From positions 2,504,001 to 2,568,000 of the forward strand of contig NZ_CP027667.1 in the NCBI RefSeq assembly GCF_003008575.1: DNA of 64,000 bases. Direction: 5' to 3'. Source of the stretch: Melaminivora suipulveris. Its GTDB lineage: Bacteria; Pseudomonadota; Gammaproteobacteria; Burkholderiales; Burkholderiaceae_C. Of this stretch, positions 37,474 to 47,656 are shown piece after piece. Numbering within the stretch: the stretch's first letter is position 1; each line of letters opens with the position of its first letter. The position numbers and the translations under genes are program-made. The notes below the pieces were generated by a model that did no database searches, was not told the origin of the DNA, and worked only from the letters and a program-made list of their open reading frames with translations.

Positions 37474-38373
37474 ATGGCAGCACTCATTTGCGGCTCCCTG
37501 GCCTTTGACACCATCATGACCTTCGAGGGCCGCTTCGCCGCGCAAATCCTGCCCGAGCAACTGCACATCCTGAACGTGTCCTTCCTGGTGCCCACGCTGC
37601 GGCGCGACTTCGGCGGCTGCGCCGGCAACATCGCCTACAGCCTGAAGCTGCTGGGCGGCAAGCCGCTGCCGGTGGCCATGCTGGGCAGCGACGGCGGCGA
37701 ATACCTAGAGCGCCTGCGCCAGCTGGGTGTCGACACACGTCATGTCGGCCAGGCGGGCGACGCCTACACCGCGCAGGCCATGATCATGACCGACCTGGAC
37801 AACAACCAGATCACTGCCTTCCATCCTGGCGCCATGATGCACGCGCACCGCACGCGTATCGAGGCCGGTGGCGCGGACATCGGCATCATCGCCCCGGACG
37901 GGCGCACCGCCATGCTGGAGCACGCCGAGCAGTTCGCCGCCGCCGGCATCCCCTTCGTATTTGACCCCGGCCAGGGTCTGCCGATGTTTGGTGGCGAGGA
38001 ATTGCGCCGCTTCATCGATCAGGCCGACTGGGTCGCCGTGAACGACTACGAAGGCAAGATGCTGTGCGAGCGCACCGGCTGGAGCCTGGCCGAGATCTCG
38101 CAGCGCGTGCGCGGCCTGGTGGTCACGCTGGGCGGCGAGGGCTGCGACGTATGGGAGCAGGGCGCGTGCACGCGCGTGGCGCCCGTGGCGCCGACCGAGA
38201 TCGTGGACCCCACCGGCTGCGGCGACGCCTGGCGTGGTGGCCTGTTGCACGGCCTGGAGCGCGGCTGGCCGCTGGTGCGCTGCGCCGAGCTGGGCAACCG
38301 TCTGGGCGCGCTCAAGATCGCCCGGCGCGGGCCGCAGAACTACACGCTGGACTTTGACCCGGCCCAGGATTGA
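37474..38373 (+). CDS. PfkB family carbohydrate/nucleoside kinase
   Basis: A 299-residue ribokinase-fold kinase. It starts MAALICGSLAFDTIMTFEGRF, has the GG pair region FGGCAGNIAYSLKLLGGKPLPVAMLGSDGG, and the C-terminal signature DPTGCGDAWRGGLLHGLERG, where the usual GAGD is GCGD with the catalytic Asp retained. The N-terminal region and DLDNNQITAFHPGAM are like bacterial adenosine-kinase-type members. Substrate (adenosine or a sugar) cannot be settled from sequence. A dispersed repeat begins right after the stop. Confidence 0.85.
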   Translation: MAALICGSLAFDTIMTFEGRFAAQILPEQLHILNVSFLVPTLRRDFGGCAGNIAYSLKLLGGKPLPVAMLGSDGGEYLERLRQLGVDTRHVGQAGDAYTAQAMIMTDLDNNQITAFHPGAMMHAHRTRIEAGGADIGIIAPDGRTAMLEHAEQFAAAGIPFVFDPGQGLPMFGGEELRRFIDQADWVAVNDYEGKMLCERTGWSLAEISQRVRGLVVTLGGEGCDVWEQGACTRVAPVAPTEIVDPTGCGDAWRGGLLHGLERGWPLVRCAELGNRLGALKIARRGPQNYTLDFDPAQD

Positions 38374-38379
38374 AGAATA

Positions 38380-38434
38380 TAAAAATCATAGCTGGACGCG
38401 CTTGATTCACGCCGGCTGGTGGCCTTTTTGACTG
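38380..38434 (+). repeat. Dispersed ATAGCT repeat, copy
   Basis: Reads AAAAATCATAGCTGGACGCG, CTTGATTCACGCCGGCTGGT, GGCCTTTTTGACT. It is one of the best copies and is seven bases after the kinase stop codon. Confidence 0.78.
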
Positions 38435-38478
38435 AAATTCAAGCCGCCTGGGGGGCGGGGCGCGCGCGGAACAGGGGA

Positions 38479-38504
38479 TAAAAAAACCCGGCGCGCGGCC
38501 GGGT
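38479..38504 (-). terminator. Terminator of the histone-like gene
   Basis: ACCCGGC (38486-38492) and GCCGGGT (38498-38504) form a 7-bp stem with a 5-base loop. On the minus strand a run of T follows, so it terminates the gene ending at 38530. Confidence 0.85.
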
Positions 38505-38529
38505 GGGCTGGAGCGCTGCGCGCCCAGTG

Positions 38530-39360
38530 TCAGGGCTTGCTGCCGCTGGGGAAAGGCCAGGCGGCCTGCTGGGCCAGCGTGGTCTGCGCAGCCGGGGCGG
38601 GTGCCGGGGCGGCTGCAGGCGCCTTGGCCGCACGCGTGGCGGCCTTGCGGGCGGGTGCCGCCTTGCCATTGCCCGGCATGGCCTGCTTGCTGGCGGGCGC
38701 CTTCTTTGCGGCCTGGGGGGCAGCGGCGGCCTTCTTGGCTGCTGGCTTTTGCGCAGCGGATGCGGCGCTCTTCTTGGCCGTTGCCGTCGTCGCCTTGGCG
38801 CTGGCAGCGGACTTCTTCGCCGCCGGCACCGCGGCCTTCTTGGCGGGCGCGGCCTTTTTTGCTGCCGGTGCGGCGGCCTTCTTGGCCGGGGCGGTCGCCT
38901 TCTTCGCCGTGGTCGTCGCCGCCGCCGTCTTCTTGCCGGCTGCTGCGGTCTTCTTCGCCGGTGCGGCGGTCTTGGCCGATGCGGCCTTCTTTGCGGGCGC
39001 CGCGGTCTTGGCGCTGGCCGTCTTCACGCCGGCTGCCGGCTTCTTGGCTGCAGGGGCTGCGGCCTTCTTGGCCGGCGCGGCGGCTTTCTTGGCCGGGGCC
39101 GCTGCCTTCTTCACAGCGGTTGCCGCGGCCTTCTTGGCTGGCGCCGCCGCTGCCTTGCCTGCGGCGGCGGTGCTCTTGCCGGCTGCCTTGCGGGCGGGAG
39201 CCGCGGTGGCAGTGCTGGCGGCGGACTTCTTGGCGGCAGCGCCCTTGGCGGCGGCTGTCGTCGTGGTCTGCTTGGTGGCGGATGCCTTGGCGCTGGTGCC
39301 GCTGGCGGCCTTCTTGGCCGGGGCTGCCGACGTGGCAGCGGGTTTCTTCGCAGTTGCCAT
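38530..39360 (-). CDS. Histone H1-like / AlgP-type lysine-alanine-rich protein
   Basis: A 276-residue low-complexity protein composed largely of Ala, Lys, Pro, Thr and Ser, with many PAKKAA, AAKK and SAKTAAPAKK units. This resembles bacterial H1-like DNA-binding proteins (AlgP/AlgR3, BpH1), which bind DNA by charge. The last 40 residues (AQTTLAQQAAWPFPSGSKP) are not repetitive. AGGAG lies seven bases before the ATG at 39360; an ATG immediately before it (39363) is less well spaced. The repeats make the gene prone to length variation. Upstream is a 193-base gap before nrdB with no feature seen. Confidence 0.85.
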   Translation of the reverse strand: MATAKKPAATSAAPAKKAASGTSAKASATKQTTTTAAAKGAAAKKSAASTATAAPARKAAGKSTAAAGKAAAAPAKKAAATAVKKAAAPAKKAAAPAKKAAAPAAKKPAAGVKTASAKTAAPAKKAASAKTAAPAKKTAAAGKKTAAATTTAKKATAPAKKAAAPAAKKAAPAKKAAVPAAKKSAASAKATTATAKKSAASAAQKPAAKKAAAAPQAAKKAPASKQAMPGNGKAAPARKAATRAAKAPAAAPAPAPAAQTTLAQQAAWPFPSGSKP

Positions 39361-39553
39361 CATTTTCTCCTGGGTGCGGTTGGCAAAGAGCACCCGCGGC
39401 CTGCATTGGGCGGCGGGCGATCCATGGCAACGACTCTTTCGTCCGCCACCACGAATGCGACACAACGCCCCACCCGCCCAGTGTTTTGCACAGCACTGCG
39501 GGTGATGGGGCGTGAAAGAAGAAATCCCATGGCTGCTCGGCTGGCCTCGTCCG

Positions 39554-40726
39554 TCAATCCCAGGACAGCGCGCCGCCCGTCTGGTACTCGATGACGCGCG
39601 TTTCGAAGAAGTTGCGTTCCTTCTTCAAATCGATCATCTCGCTCATCCAGGGAAAGGGGTTTTCTTCGTTGGGGAACAGCGCCTCCAGGCCGATTTGCGT
39701 GGCCCGGCGGTTGGCGATGTAGCGCAGGTAGCCCTTGAACATGGACGCGTTCATGCCCAGCACGCCGCGCGGCATGGTGTCCTCGGCGTAGCGGTATTCC
39801 AGCTCGACGGCCTGATGAAACAGGGCGGTGATCTCGTCCTTGAACTCGCTGGTCCACAGGTGCGGGTTTTCCAGCTTCAGCTGGTTGATCAGGTCGATGC
39901 CGAAGTTGCAGTGCATGGACTCGTCGCGCAGGATGTACTGGTACTGCTCGGCGGCGCCGACCATCTTGTTCTGCCGGCCCAGGGCCAGGATCTGCGTGAA
40001 GCCGACGTAGAAGAACAGCCCCTCCATCAGGCAGGCGAAGACGATCAGGCTTTTGAGCAGCGTTTGATCCGCCTCGGGCGTGCCGGTCTGGAACCCAGGG
40101 TCCATGATGGCGTCGATGAAGGGGATCAGGAACTGGTCCTTGTCGCGGATCGAGGCAACCTCGTTGTAGGCGTTGAAGATCTCGCCCTCATCCAGGCCCA
40201 GCGACTCGACGATGTACTGGTAGGCGTGCGTGTGGATGGCTTCCTCGAAGGCCTGGCGCAGCAGGAACTGGCGGCATTCGGGCGCCGTGATGTGGCGGTA
40301 GGTGCCCAGCACGATGTTGTTGGCTGCCAGCGAATCGGCGGTGACGAAGAAGCCCAGGTTGCGCCGGACGATGCGGCGCTCGTCTTCGGTCAGGCCGTTC
40401 GGATCCTTCCACAACGCGATGTCGCGCGTCATGTTGATCTCCTGCGGCATCCAGTGGTTGGCGCAGGTGGCCAGATACTTTTCCCAGGCCCACTTGTACT
40501 TGAAGGGCACGAGCTGGTTGACGTCGGTCTGGCCGTTGATGATGCGCTTGTCGACGGCGTTCACGCGGCGGCTTTTCGGCGCCGCCGCGGCCGTGCGGGG
40601 AGCGGCGGCGGGGCTCGCGTCGGCCTGCGCGGGCTGCAGATGCGGCTGCCGCAGGTGGCCGTCGTGCGGGCCGCTCTGCGGGAAATTTTGCGAGGAGGTC
40701 TTGACTTCGTCGTCCCAGGTAAGCAT
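39554..40726 (-). CDS. nrdB: Class Ia ribonucleotide reductase beta subunit
   Basis: A 390-residue R2 protein that houses the diiron-tyrosyl radical cofactor. Metal-ligand motifs are seen in [27 protein letters not shown] and [20 protein letters not shown], with the upstream [20 protein letters not shown]. The C-terminus [18 protein letters not shown] is the tail that docks onto NrdA. The first 50 residues are Pro/Ala-rich and variable. The start at 40726 is the ATG before LTWDDEVKT. It follows nrdA after 140 bases that contain an inverted repeat. Confidence 0.97.
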   Translation of the reverse strand: MLTWDDEVKTSSQNFPQSGPHDGHLRQPHLQPAQADASPAAAPRTAAAAPKSRRVNAVDKRIINGQTDVNQLVPFKYKWAWEKYLATCANHWMPQEINMTRDIALWKDPNGLTEDERRIVRRNLGFFVTADSLAANNIVLGTYRHITAPECRQFLLRQAFEEAIHTHAYQYIVESLGLDEGEIFNAYNEVASIRDKDQFLIPFIDAIMDPGFQTGTPEADQTLLKSLIVFACLMEGLFFYVGFTQILALGRQNKMVGAAEQYQYILRDESMHCNFGIDLINQLKLENPHLWTSEFKDEITALFHQAVELEYRYAEDTMPRGVLGMNASMFKGYLRYIANRRATQIGLEALFPNEENPFPWMSEMIDLKKERNFFETRVIEYQTGGALSWD

Positions 40727-40773
40727 GGCTCGTCCAGTGCGCGGATTATGGAAGCAGTGCTTCAAAAAGGAAA

Positions 40774-40835
40774 GCATCGAAGCGTTGCGCAGCCGTGGTT
40801 TTTTGCCTCGTCATGGCGTCGGATGGCTTCGATGC
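40774..40835. repeat. 10-bp inverted repeat in the nrdA-nrdB gap
   Basis: GCATCGAAGC (40774-40783) and GCTTCGATGC (40826-40835) are exact reverse complements 42 bases apart. They bracket most of the space between nrdA and nrdB. They could form a long RNA stem in the nrdAB transcript. Confidence 0.6.
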
Positions 40836-40866
40836 GGCGGTGTGTGTGGTGGCTCGTGCGCGGCGT

Positions 40867-43713
<2,847 letters not shown>

Positions 43714-43797
43714 GGGTGTCCTTTCAAAACGTGGTCGCCGCATGGCGGAACGGGGCGCCTGGCAGGCATGTGGCCTCAGGTCGCGCATTCCTTGCGG

Positions 43798-43813
43798 ACA
43801 CCATATGTAGTGT
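43798..43813. promoter_or_regulatory. NrdR box 1 upstream of nrdA
   Basis: ACACCATATGTAGTGT matches the NrdR consensus acaCwAtATaTwGtgt closely. It is about 85 bases upstream of the nrdA ATG and is the proximal member of a pair. Confidence 0.88.
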
Positions 43814-43829
43814 TCTATGTGTGCATGAA

Positions 43830-43845
43830 ACACTAGGGATAGTGT
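43830..43845. promoter_or_regulatory. NrdR box 2 upstream of nrdA
   Basis: ACACTAGGGATAGTGT has the palindromic ends of an NrdR box with a less conserved centre. Its start is 32 bases from that of box 1, about three helical turns, the spacing expected for cooperative NrdR binding on one face of DNA. Confidence 0.85.
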
Positions 43846-43973
43846 ATCGCCTGGGCAAGGCCCGAATTGCCACAAGCGGCGCCGTCCGACAGTGGCTCGT
43901 TGCGCGGATGGAACCTCTCAGCCTTGCGTTGTGACTCAAGACCCACTGGATGGACCAGACAGGAGCCGCACAG

Positions 43974-44465
43974 ATGAGTCACGCAGCCGACACCCCCTCG
44001 CTCGACCTGGCCACCCCGCAAGGGCTGGCCGACGCGTTTTTGCACCATGGCGTGACCCTGGCCTCCATCAAGGGCCTGGACGACGATGACCTGGAAGCGC
44101 TCTACGCCGTTGCCTGGGCGCGCCTGGCCGAAGGGCGCGCGCACGATGCCGTGGACGACCTGTTGTTGCTGGTGACGCACGACCCCTGGGTGCCGCGTTT
44201 TCAGTTCGCCTACGGACTGGCATTGCAACTGCTGGGCCAATACGAAGCGGCGGCCCGGCACTATGCGCAGGCGCTGCTGATGGATGCGACCGACGCAGCC
44301 TGACTGCTGCGCACCGGCGAATGCCTGGAGCAGCTGGGCCATGCCGCGCAGGCCGAGGAGGCATTGCGCGCCTGCATCCAGCTCAGCTACCGGCGCCCCG
44401 AGGACCATCTGGTGCGCGCCCATGCCCAGGCGCGCCTGCGGGCGCTGGAAGGCGGTGCGCCGTGA
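43974..44465 (+). pseudogene. SycD/LcrH-type secretion chaperone interrupted by in-frame TGA
   Basis: The frame from ATG 43974 (AGGAG eight bases upstream) runs 109 codons to TGA at 44301-44303, then continues without another stop for 53 codons to a TGA at 44463-44465 that overlaps the next gene's GTG. Both halves have the same character: LADAFLHHGVTLASIKGLDDDDLEALYAVAW and FQFAYGLALQLLGQYEAAARHYAQALLMDATDAA before the stop, LLRTGECLEQLGHAAQAEEALRACIQLS after it. Together they make 162 residues plus the TGA position, the usual length and TPR pattern of SycD/LcrH translocator chaperones. A single Cys-to-stop change (TGC to TGA) would explain it. Read-through cannot be excluded (TGA followed by C). 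Confidence 0.75.
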
Positions 44466-45523
44466 GCGCCCCCATGGGCCCCATCGCCGGCAGGCCGGGC
44501 AACCTGCTGGGCAGCGTGGGCGTGCCGCCGGCCGGCGCGTCAGTCGCTGCCGCGCCGGCCGGCGGCACGCAGGCGCCGGTCGCGCTCACGCTGCCGGCGC
44601 CGCCGCGCGCCAGCGCCTCGCCCGCCCAGGCCGAGCGCGTGCGGGCCCTGGCGGCCGAGCCCGCGCGGGTCACCAGTGCGCCTTCGCGCGCCCAGGTGGC
44701 GCGGGACCGGCTGGCAGCGGCGCAGGACAGGCTGTCGCAAGCGCGCCAGGTCGGCGTCGATGTGGCGCGCAGCTCGTTCTGGAAGAAGGCCTTGGGCACG
44801 GCCCTGGCGGGTGTGGCGGTGGGCGTGGCGGCGGGGCTGACGGCGCTGTCGTTTGGCGGCGCGACGCCGCTGCTGGCGCTGGCCTGCGTGAACTTCGCCG
44901 TCACCGGCGGCGACGCCATCTGCGCCTGGCGCAACCTGCGCAACGCGCAGGCCGAGGCCGAGATGCGGCCGCCGCCCTACGCGCCGCTGCCCATGGGCAA
45001 CAGCATCGTGGCCAACGCGCTGCACGGCGTGTTGACGCGCTGCAACGTCAGCGCCAGCACGGCCGCCAGCGCCGCCTTGTGGGGCGGCCGCGCTGCCAGC
45101 CTGGGGCTGGGGGTGGCGTCGTTCGCCGTCGGCGCCGGGTTGTCGGGCCTGCCGCTGGCCTACGAAGTGGCGGGCAAGCTGGCCTCGGGCATCGGCACGG
45201 CGGCGGCGGTGCTGTCCACCCTGACCGGTGCCATGACCAATGATCTCGACCGCGAGCTGCTGCAGGGCAGCGTGGACGACATCCGCCGGGATGTCTCGGA
45301 CCTGCGCGATCCGCTGCAGGGCGACGGCGCGCTGGACGCGCCGGGCCGGGCACGCGCCGCCGACATCCTGCAGGCCCTGGACGGGCCGCAATCACCCCAG
45401 CAGCTGCACGAGGCGGCGCTGGCGGACAACGGCCGCGTCAGGGATGCCGTGGTGGGCACGGTGGGCGTCTTTCGCGCCGCCGAACCGGCTCTGGGCCTGA
45501 TGAGCTTGCTGGTGCGGGTTTGA
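44462..45523 (+). CDS. Hydrophobic partner of the SycD-like chaperone (translocator-like)
   Basis: A 353-residue protein starting with GTG that overlaps the chaperone stop (GTGA). The N-terminal 110 residues are polar, Ala/Pro-rich and probably flexible, with a helical RAQVARDRLAAAQDRLSQARQ. Two hydrophobic regions follow, LGTALAGVAVGVAAGLTALSF (to about residue 145) and [21 protein letters not shown] onward. This arrangement of a chaperone-binding N-terminus plus two hydrophobic hairpins recalls type III translocators such as YopB and IpaB, but no sequence motif proves it. No secretion apparatus genes are nearby. Function is inferred mainly from the coupled chaperone gene. Confidence 0.6.
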   Translation: MSAPMGPIAGRPGNLLGSVGVPPAGASVAAAPAGGTQAPVALTLPAPPRASASPAQAERVRALAAEPARVTSAPSRAQVARDRLAAAQDRLSQARQVGVDVARSSFWKKALGTALAGVAVGVAAGLTALSFGGATPLLALACVNFAVTGGDAICAWRNLRNAQAEAEMRPPPYAPLPMGNSIVANALHGVLTRCNVSASTAASAALWGGRAASLGLGVASFAVGAGLSGLPLAYEVAGKLASGIGTAAAVLSTLTGAMTNDLDRELLQGSVDDIRRDVSDLRDPLQGDGALDAPGRARAADILQALDGPQSPQQLHEAALADNGRVRDAVVGTVGVFRAAEPALGLMSLLVRV

Positions 45524-45547
45524 ACGGCTGTTTTGTCGGATTTTTAG

Positions 45548-45599
45548 TGAAAAACGGCTTTGGTCGTTATCAATCAATGATAGTTTGCTATTGTTTTTG
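45548..45599 (-). repeat. Dispersed ATAGCT repeat, degenerate copy at the ampD stop
   Basis: On the minus strand it reads CAAAAACAATAGCAAACTA, then CATTGATTGATAACGACC and GCCGTTTTTCAC. The TAG in AATAGC is the stop codon of ampD. Confidence 0.55.
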
Positions 45600-46202
45600 A
45601 AATAGGACGCCTGGCGGCAGCGCCATGCCCGATCCGGCCAGCGCGCGCGACAGCTGCGCCCAGTCGAAGCCGGCGCCGGGGTCGGCCTTGCGCGCCGGGG
45701 CGATGTGCTCGTGCCCGGCAATCCAGGCAATGGGGTGGCGGCGCGCCAGCGTCGCGCACAGCGTGCTCAGCGCGGCATATTGCGCCGGCTCGAAATCGTG
45801 TCCCTCCAGCCCTTCCAGTTCGATCCCGAGCGAATCGTCGTTGCAGGCGCTGCGGCCCCGGTAGTGCGAGCGTCCGGCATGCCAGGCGCGCTGGTCGGCG
45901 CTGACGAACTGCCACAGCGCGCCGCCGCGCTCGATGAAGAAATGGCTGGACACGCGCAACCCGCGGATCTGTGCGAAGTAGGGGTGGGCGTCCCAGTCGA
46001 GCCGGTTGGTGAACAGCTGCCGCACCTGGCCGCCGCCGTATTCGCCCGGCGGCAGGCTGATGGAGTGCACCACGATCAGGTCCACGACGGCGCCGGCGGG
46101 GCGGGCGTCGTGGTTGGGCGAGGCCAGGCGCCGCGCCGCCCGCAGCCAGCCGCCGCGCCAGCCGGCAGCGGGCGCCTGCGGCTCAGGACTCCGGCGTGTC
46201 AT
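45588..46202 (-). CDS. ampD: 1,6-anhydro-N-acetylmuramyl-L-alanine amidase AmpD
   Basis: A 204-residue zinc amidase that cleaves recycled anhydromuropeptides in the cytoplasm. It has IVVHSISLPPGEYGGGQVRQLFTNRLD, SSHFFIERGGALWQFVSADQRAWHAGRSHYRGRSACNDDSLGIELEG, with zinc His residues and the catalytic Glu region, and WIAGHEHIAPARKADPG. Length fits AmpD. Loss of AmpD in other bacteria derepresses AmpC. The last codons (LFQKQ and TAG) lie inside a dispersed repeat. The 5' end overlaps pilR by 20 bases on the same strand. Confidence 0.95.
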   Translation of the reverse strand: MTRRSPEPQAPAAGWRGGWLRAARRLASPNHDARPAGAVVDLIVVHSISLPPGEYGGGQVRQLFTNRLDWDAHPYFAQIRGLRVSSHFFIERGGALWQFVSADQRAWHAGRSHYRGRSACNDDSLGIELEGLEGHDFEPAQYAALSTLCATLARRHPIAWIAGHEHIAPARKADPGAGFDWAQLSRALAGSGMALPPGVLFQKQ

Positions 46203-47643
46203 CCGCCGCCTCGCCGCCCTGGGGCAGGGGGATGTTCAGCCGGTCGATGCGGTAGCGGATCTGACGCAGACTGATGCCCAGGCGCGTGGCCGTGGCCGTG
46301 CGGTTGTAGCCGCAGGCGTGCAGGGCGCGGATCAGGATCTCGCGCTCCTGCTGGTCCAGCCAGCCCTGCAGGTCGCTGGGCAGGGGCGTGGGCGTGGCCG
46401 GCGCCGCTGCGGCGGGGGCGGCAGGCGCGGGTGGAGTTTGCGCAGCGGCGGCCAGCGGCGCGGCGGCGTCCAGGTCGAGCTGCGCGCCCTCGCCCAGGGC
46501 CACGGCGCGGTGCAGCAGGTTCTCCAGCTCGCGCACGTTGCCGCTCAAAGGGTGCCGCGCCAGCTGCGCCAGCGCCTGCCCGGACAGCTGCGCCACCGGC
46601 GCGCCGCTTTCCTGCGCGATGCGCGCGAGCAGATGGGCGCACAGCGCGGGCAGGTCCTCGCGCCGCTCGCGCAGCGGCGGGATCAGGAGCTCGATCACGT
46701 TCAGCCGGTAGTACAGGTCCTGGCGGAAGCGCCCAGCCTGCACGTCGGCCGCCAGGTCGCGGTGCGTGGCGCTGACGATGCGCACGTCCACCGCCTCCTC
46801 CTGCGTGGAGCCCAGCGGGCGTACGCTGCGCTCCTGGATGGCGCGCAGCAGCTTGGACTGCATGGCCAGCGGCAGGTCGCCGATCTCGTCCAGGAACAGC
46901 GTGCCGCCGCGCGCTGCCTGGAAGTAGCCCTCGCGGTCCTGCGTGGCGCCGGTGTAGGAGCCCTTGCGCGCGCCGAAGAACTCGGCCTCCAGCAGGTTCT
47001 CGGGGATGGCACCGCAGTTCACCGCCACCAGCGGCCCGCCGGCGCGCTGGCTGCTGGCGTGCAACGCGCGCGCCACCAGTTCCTTGCCGGTGCCCGATTC
47101 GCCGCGCACCAGCACCGGCGCCATGCTGCGCGCCACTTTGGCGATGCGCTCCTTGACGGCGCGCATGGCAGCGGACTCGCCAATCAGGCGCTGCAGCGCC
47201 GCGTTGGACGCCTCCGTCCCCGTGCGCGCGGAGCCCGCACGCCCGGCGCGCTGCGGCGTCGGCACGCCGCCGACCCCCTGCACGGCGGAGGCAACGACGG
47301 CGCGAAATTGCTTGAGATCGACGGGCTTGGTCAGGTAGTCGAAGGCGCCGGTGCGCAGCGCCTCGACAGCGTTCTCGGCCGAGCCGTAGGCCGTCATGAC
47401 CACACAGCGCTCGGGCCGCTGCTCGTCGCGCAGCAGCGTGAGCACGTCCATGCCGAAGCCGTCGGGCAGACGCATGTCGGTGATGACGGCGTCGAAGCTG
47501 TGCTGCGCGAGCTGCTCGCGCGCCTCGGCGACGCTGGCGGCGGTTTCCACGCGATAGCCCTCGCGCAGCAGTGTCAATTCGTAGAGGGTGCGCAGGTCGG
47601 GCTCGTCGTCGACCACGAGGATGGAGGCGGTGGAGGCAGTCAT
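46183..47643 (-). CDS. pilR: Sigma-54-dependent response regulator, PilR-like
   Basis: A 486-residue NtrC-type regulator. The receiver domain starts [18 protein letters not shown], with the phosphoacceptor in [10 protein letters not shown] and the KPVDL lysine. The AAA+ domain has Walker [16 protein letters not shown], the sigma-54 contact loop GSYTGA (usually GAFTGA or GSFTGA), Walker [15 protein letters not shown], and [13 protein letters not shown]. The C-terminal Fis-type helix-turn-helix is [23 protein letters not shown]. In this context with a six-helix sensor it is most like PilR, which drives pilin transcription. pilA is not in the window. Confidence 0.9.
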   Translation of the reverse strand: MTASTASILVVDDEPDLRTLYELTLLREGYRVETAASVAEAREQLAQHSFDAVITDMRLPDGFGMDVLTLLRDEQRPERCVVMTAYGSAENAVEALRTGAFDYLTKPVDLKQFRAVVASAVQGVGGVPTPQRAGRAGSARTGTEASNAALQRLIGESAAMRAVKERIAKVARSMAPVLVRGESGTGKELVARALHASSQRAGGPLVAVNCGAIPENLLEAEFFGARKGSYTGATQDREGYFQAARGGTLFLDEIGDLPLAMQSKLLRAIQERSVRPLGSTQEEAVDVRIVSATHRDLAADVQAGRFRQDLYYRLNVIELLIPPLRERREDLPALCAHLLARIAQESGAPVAQLSGQALAQLARHPLSGNVRELENLLHRAVALGEGAQLDLDAAAPLAAAAQTPPAPAAPAAAAPATPTPLPSDLQGWLDQQEREILIRALHACGYNRTATATRLGISLRQIRYRIDRLNIPLPQGGEAADDTPES

Positions 47644-47656
47644 GCGGGCGTGATGG

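Noticed and set aside
38537..39505. A hydrophobic, Ala-rich 322-residue ORF opposite the histone-like gene
   Set aside because: It is the complement of the Lys/Ala repeats. The minus-strand reading has a Shine-Dalgarno, a terminator and the expected H1-like composition.
44301..44303. The in-frame TGA as a selenocysteine codon
   Set aside because: No stem-loop of bacterial SECIS type is evident immediately after it and SycD-type chaperones have no selenoprotein members. Nonsense mutation, sequencing error or read-through is simpler.
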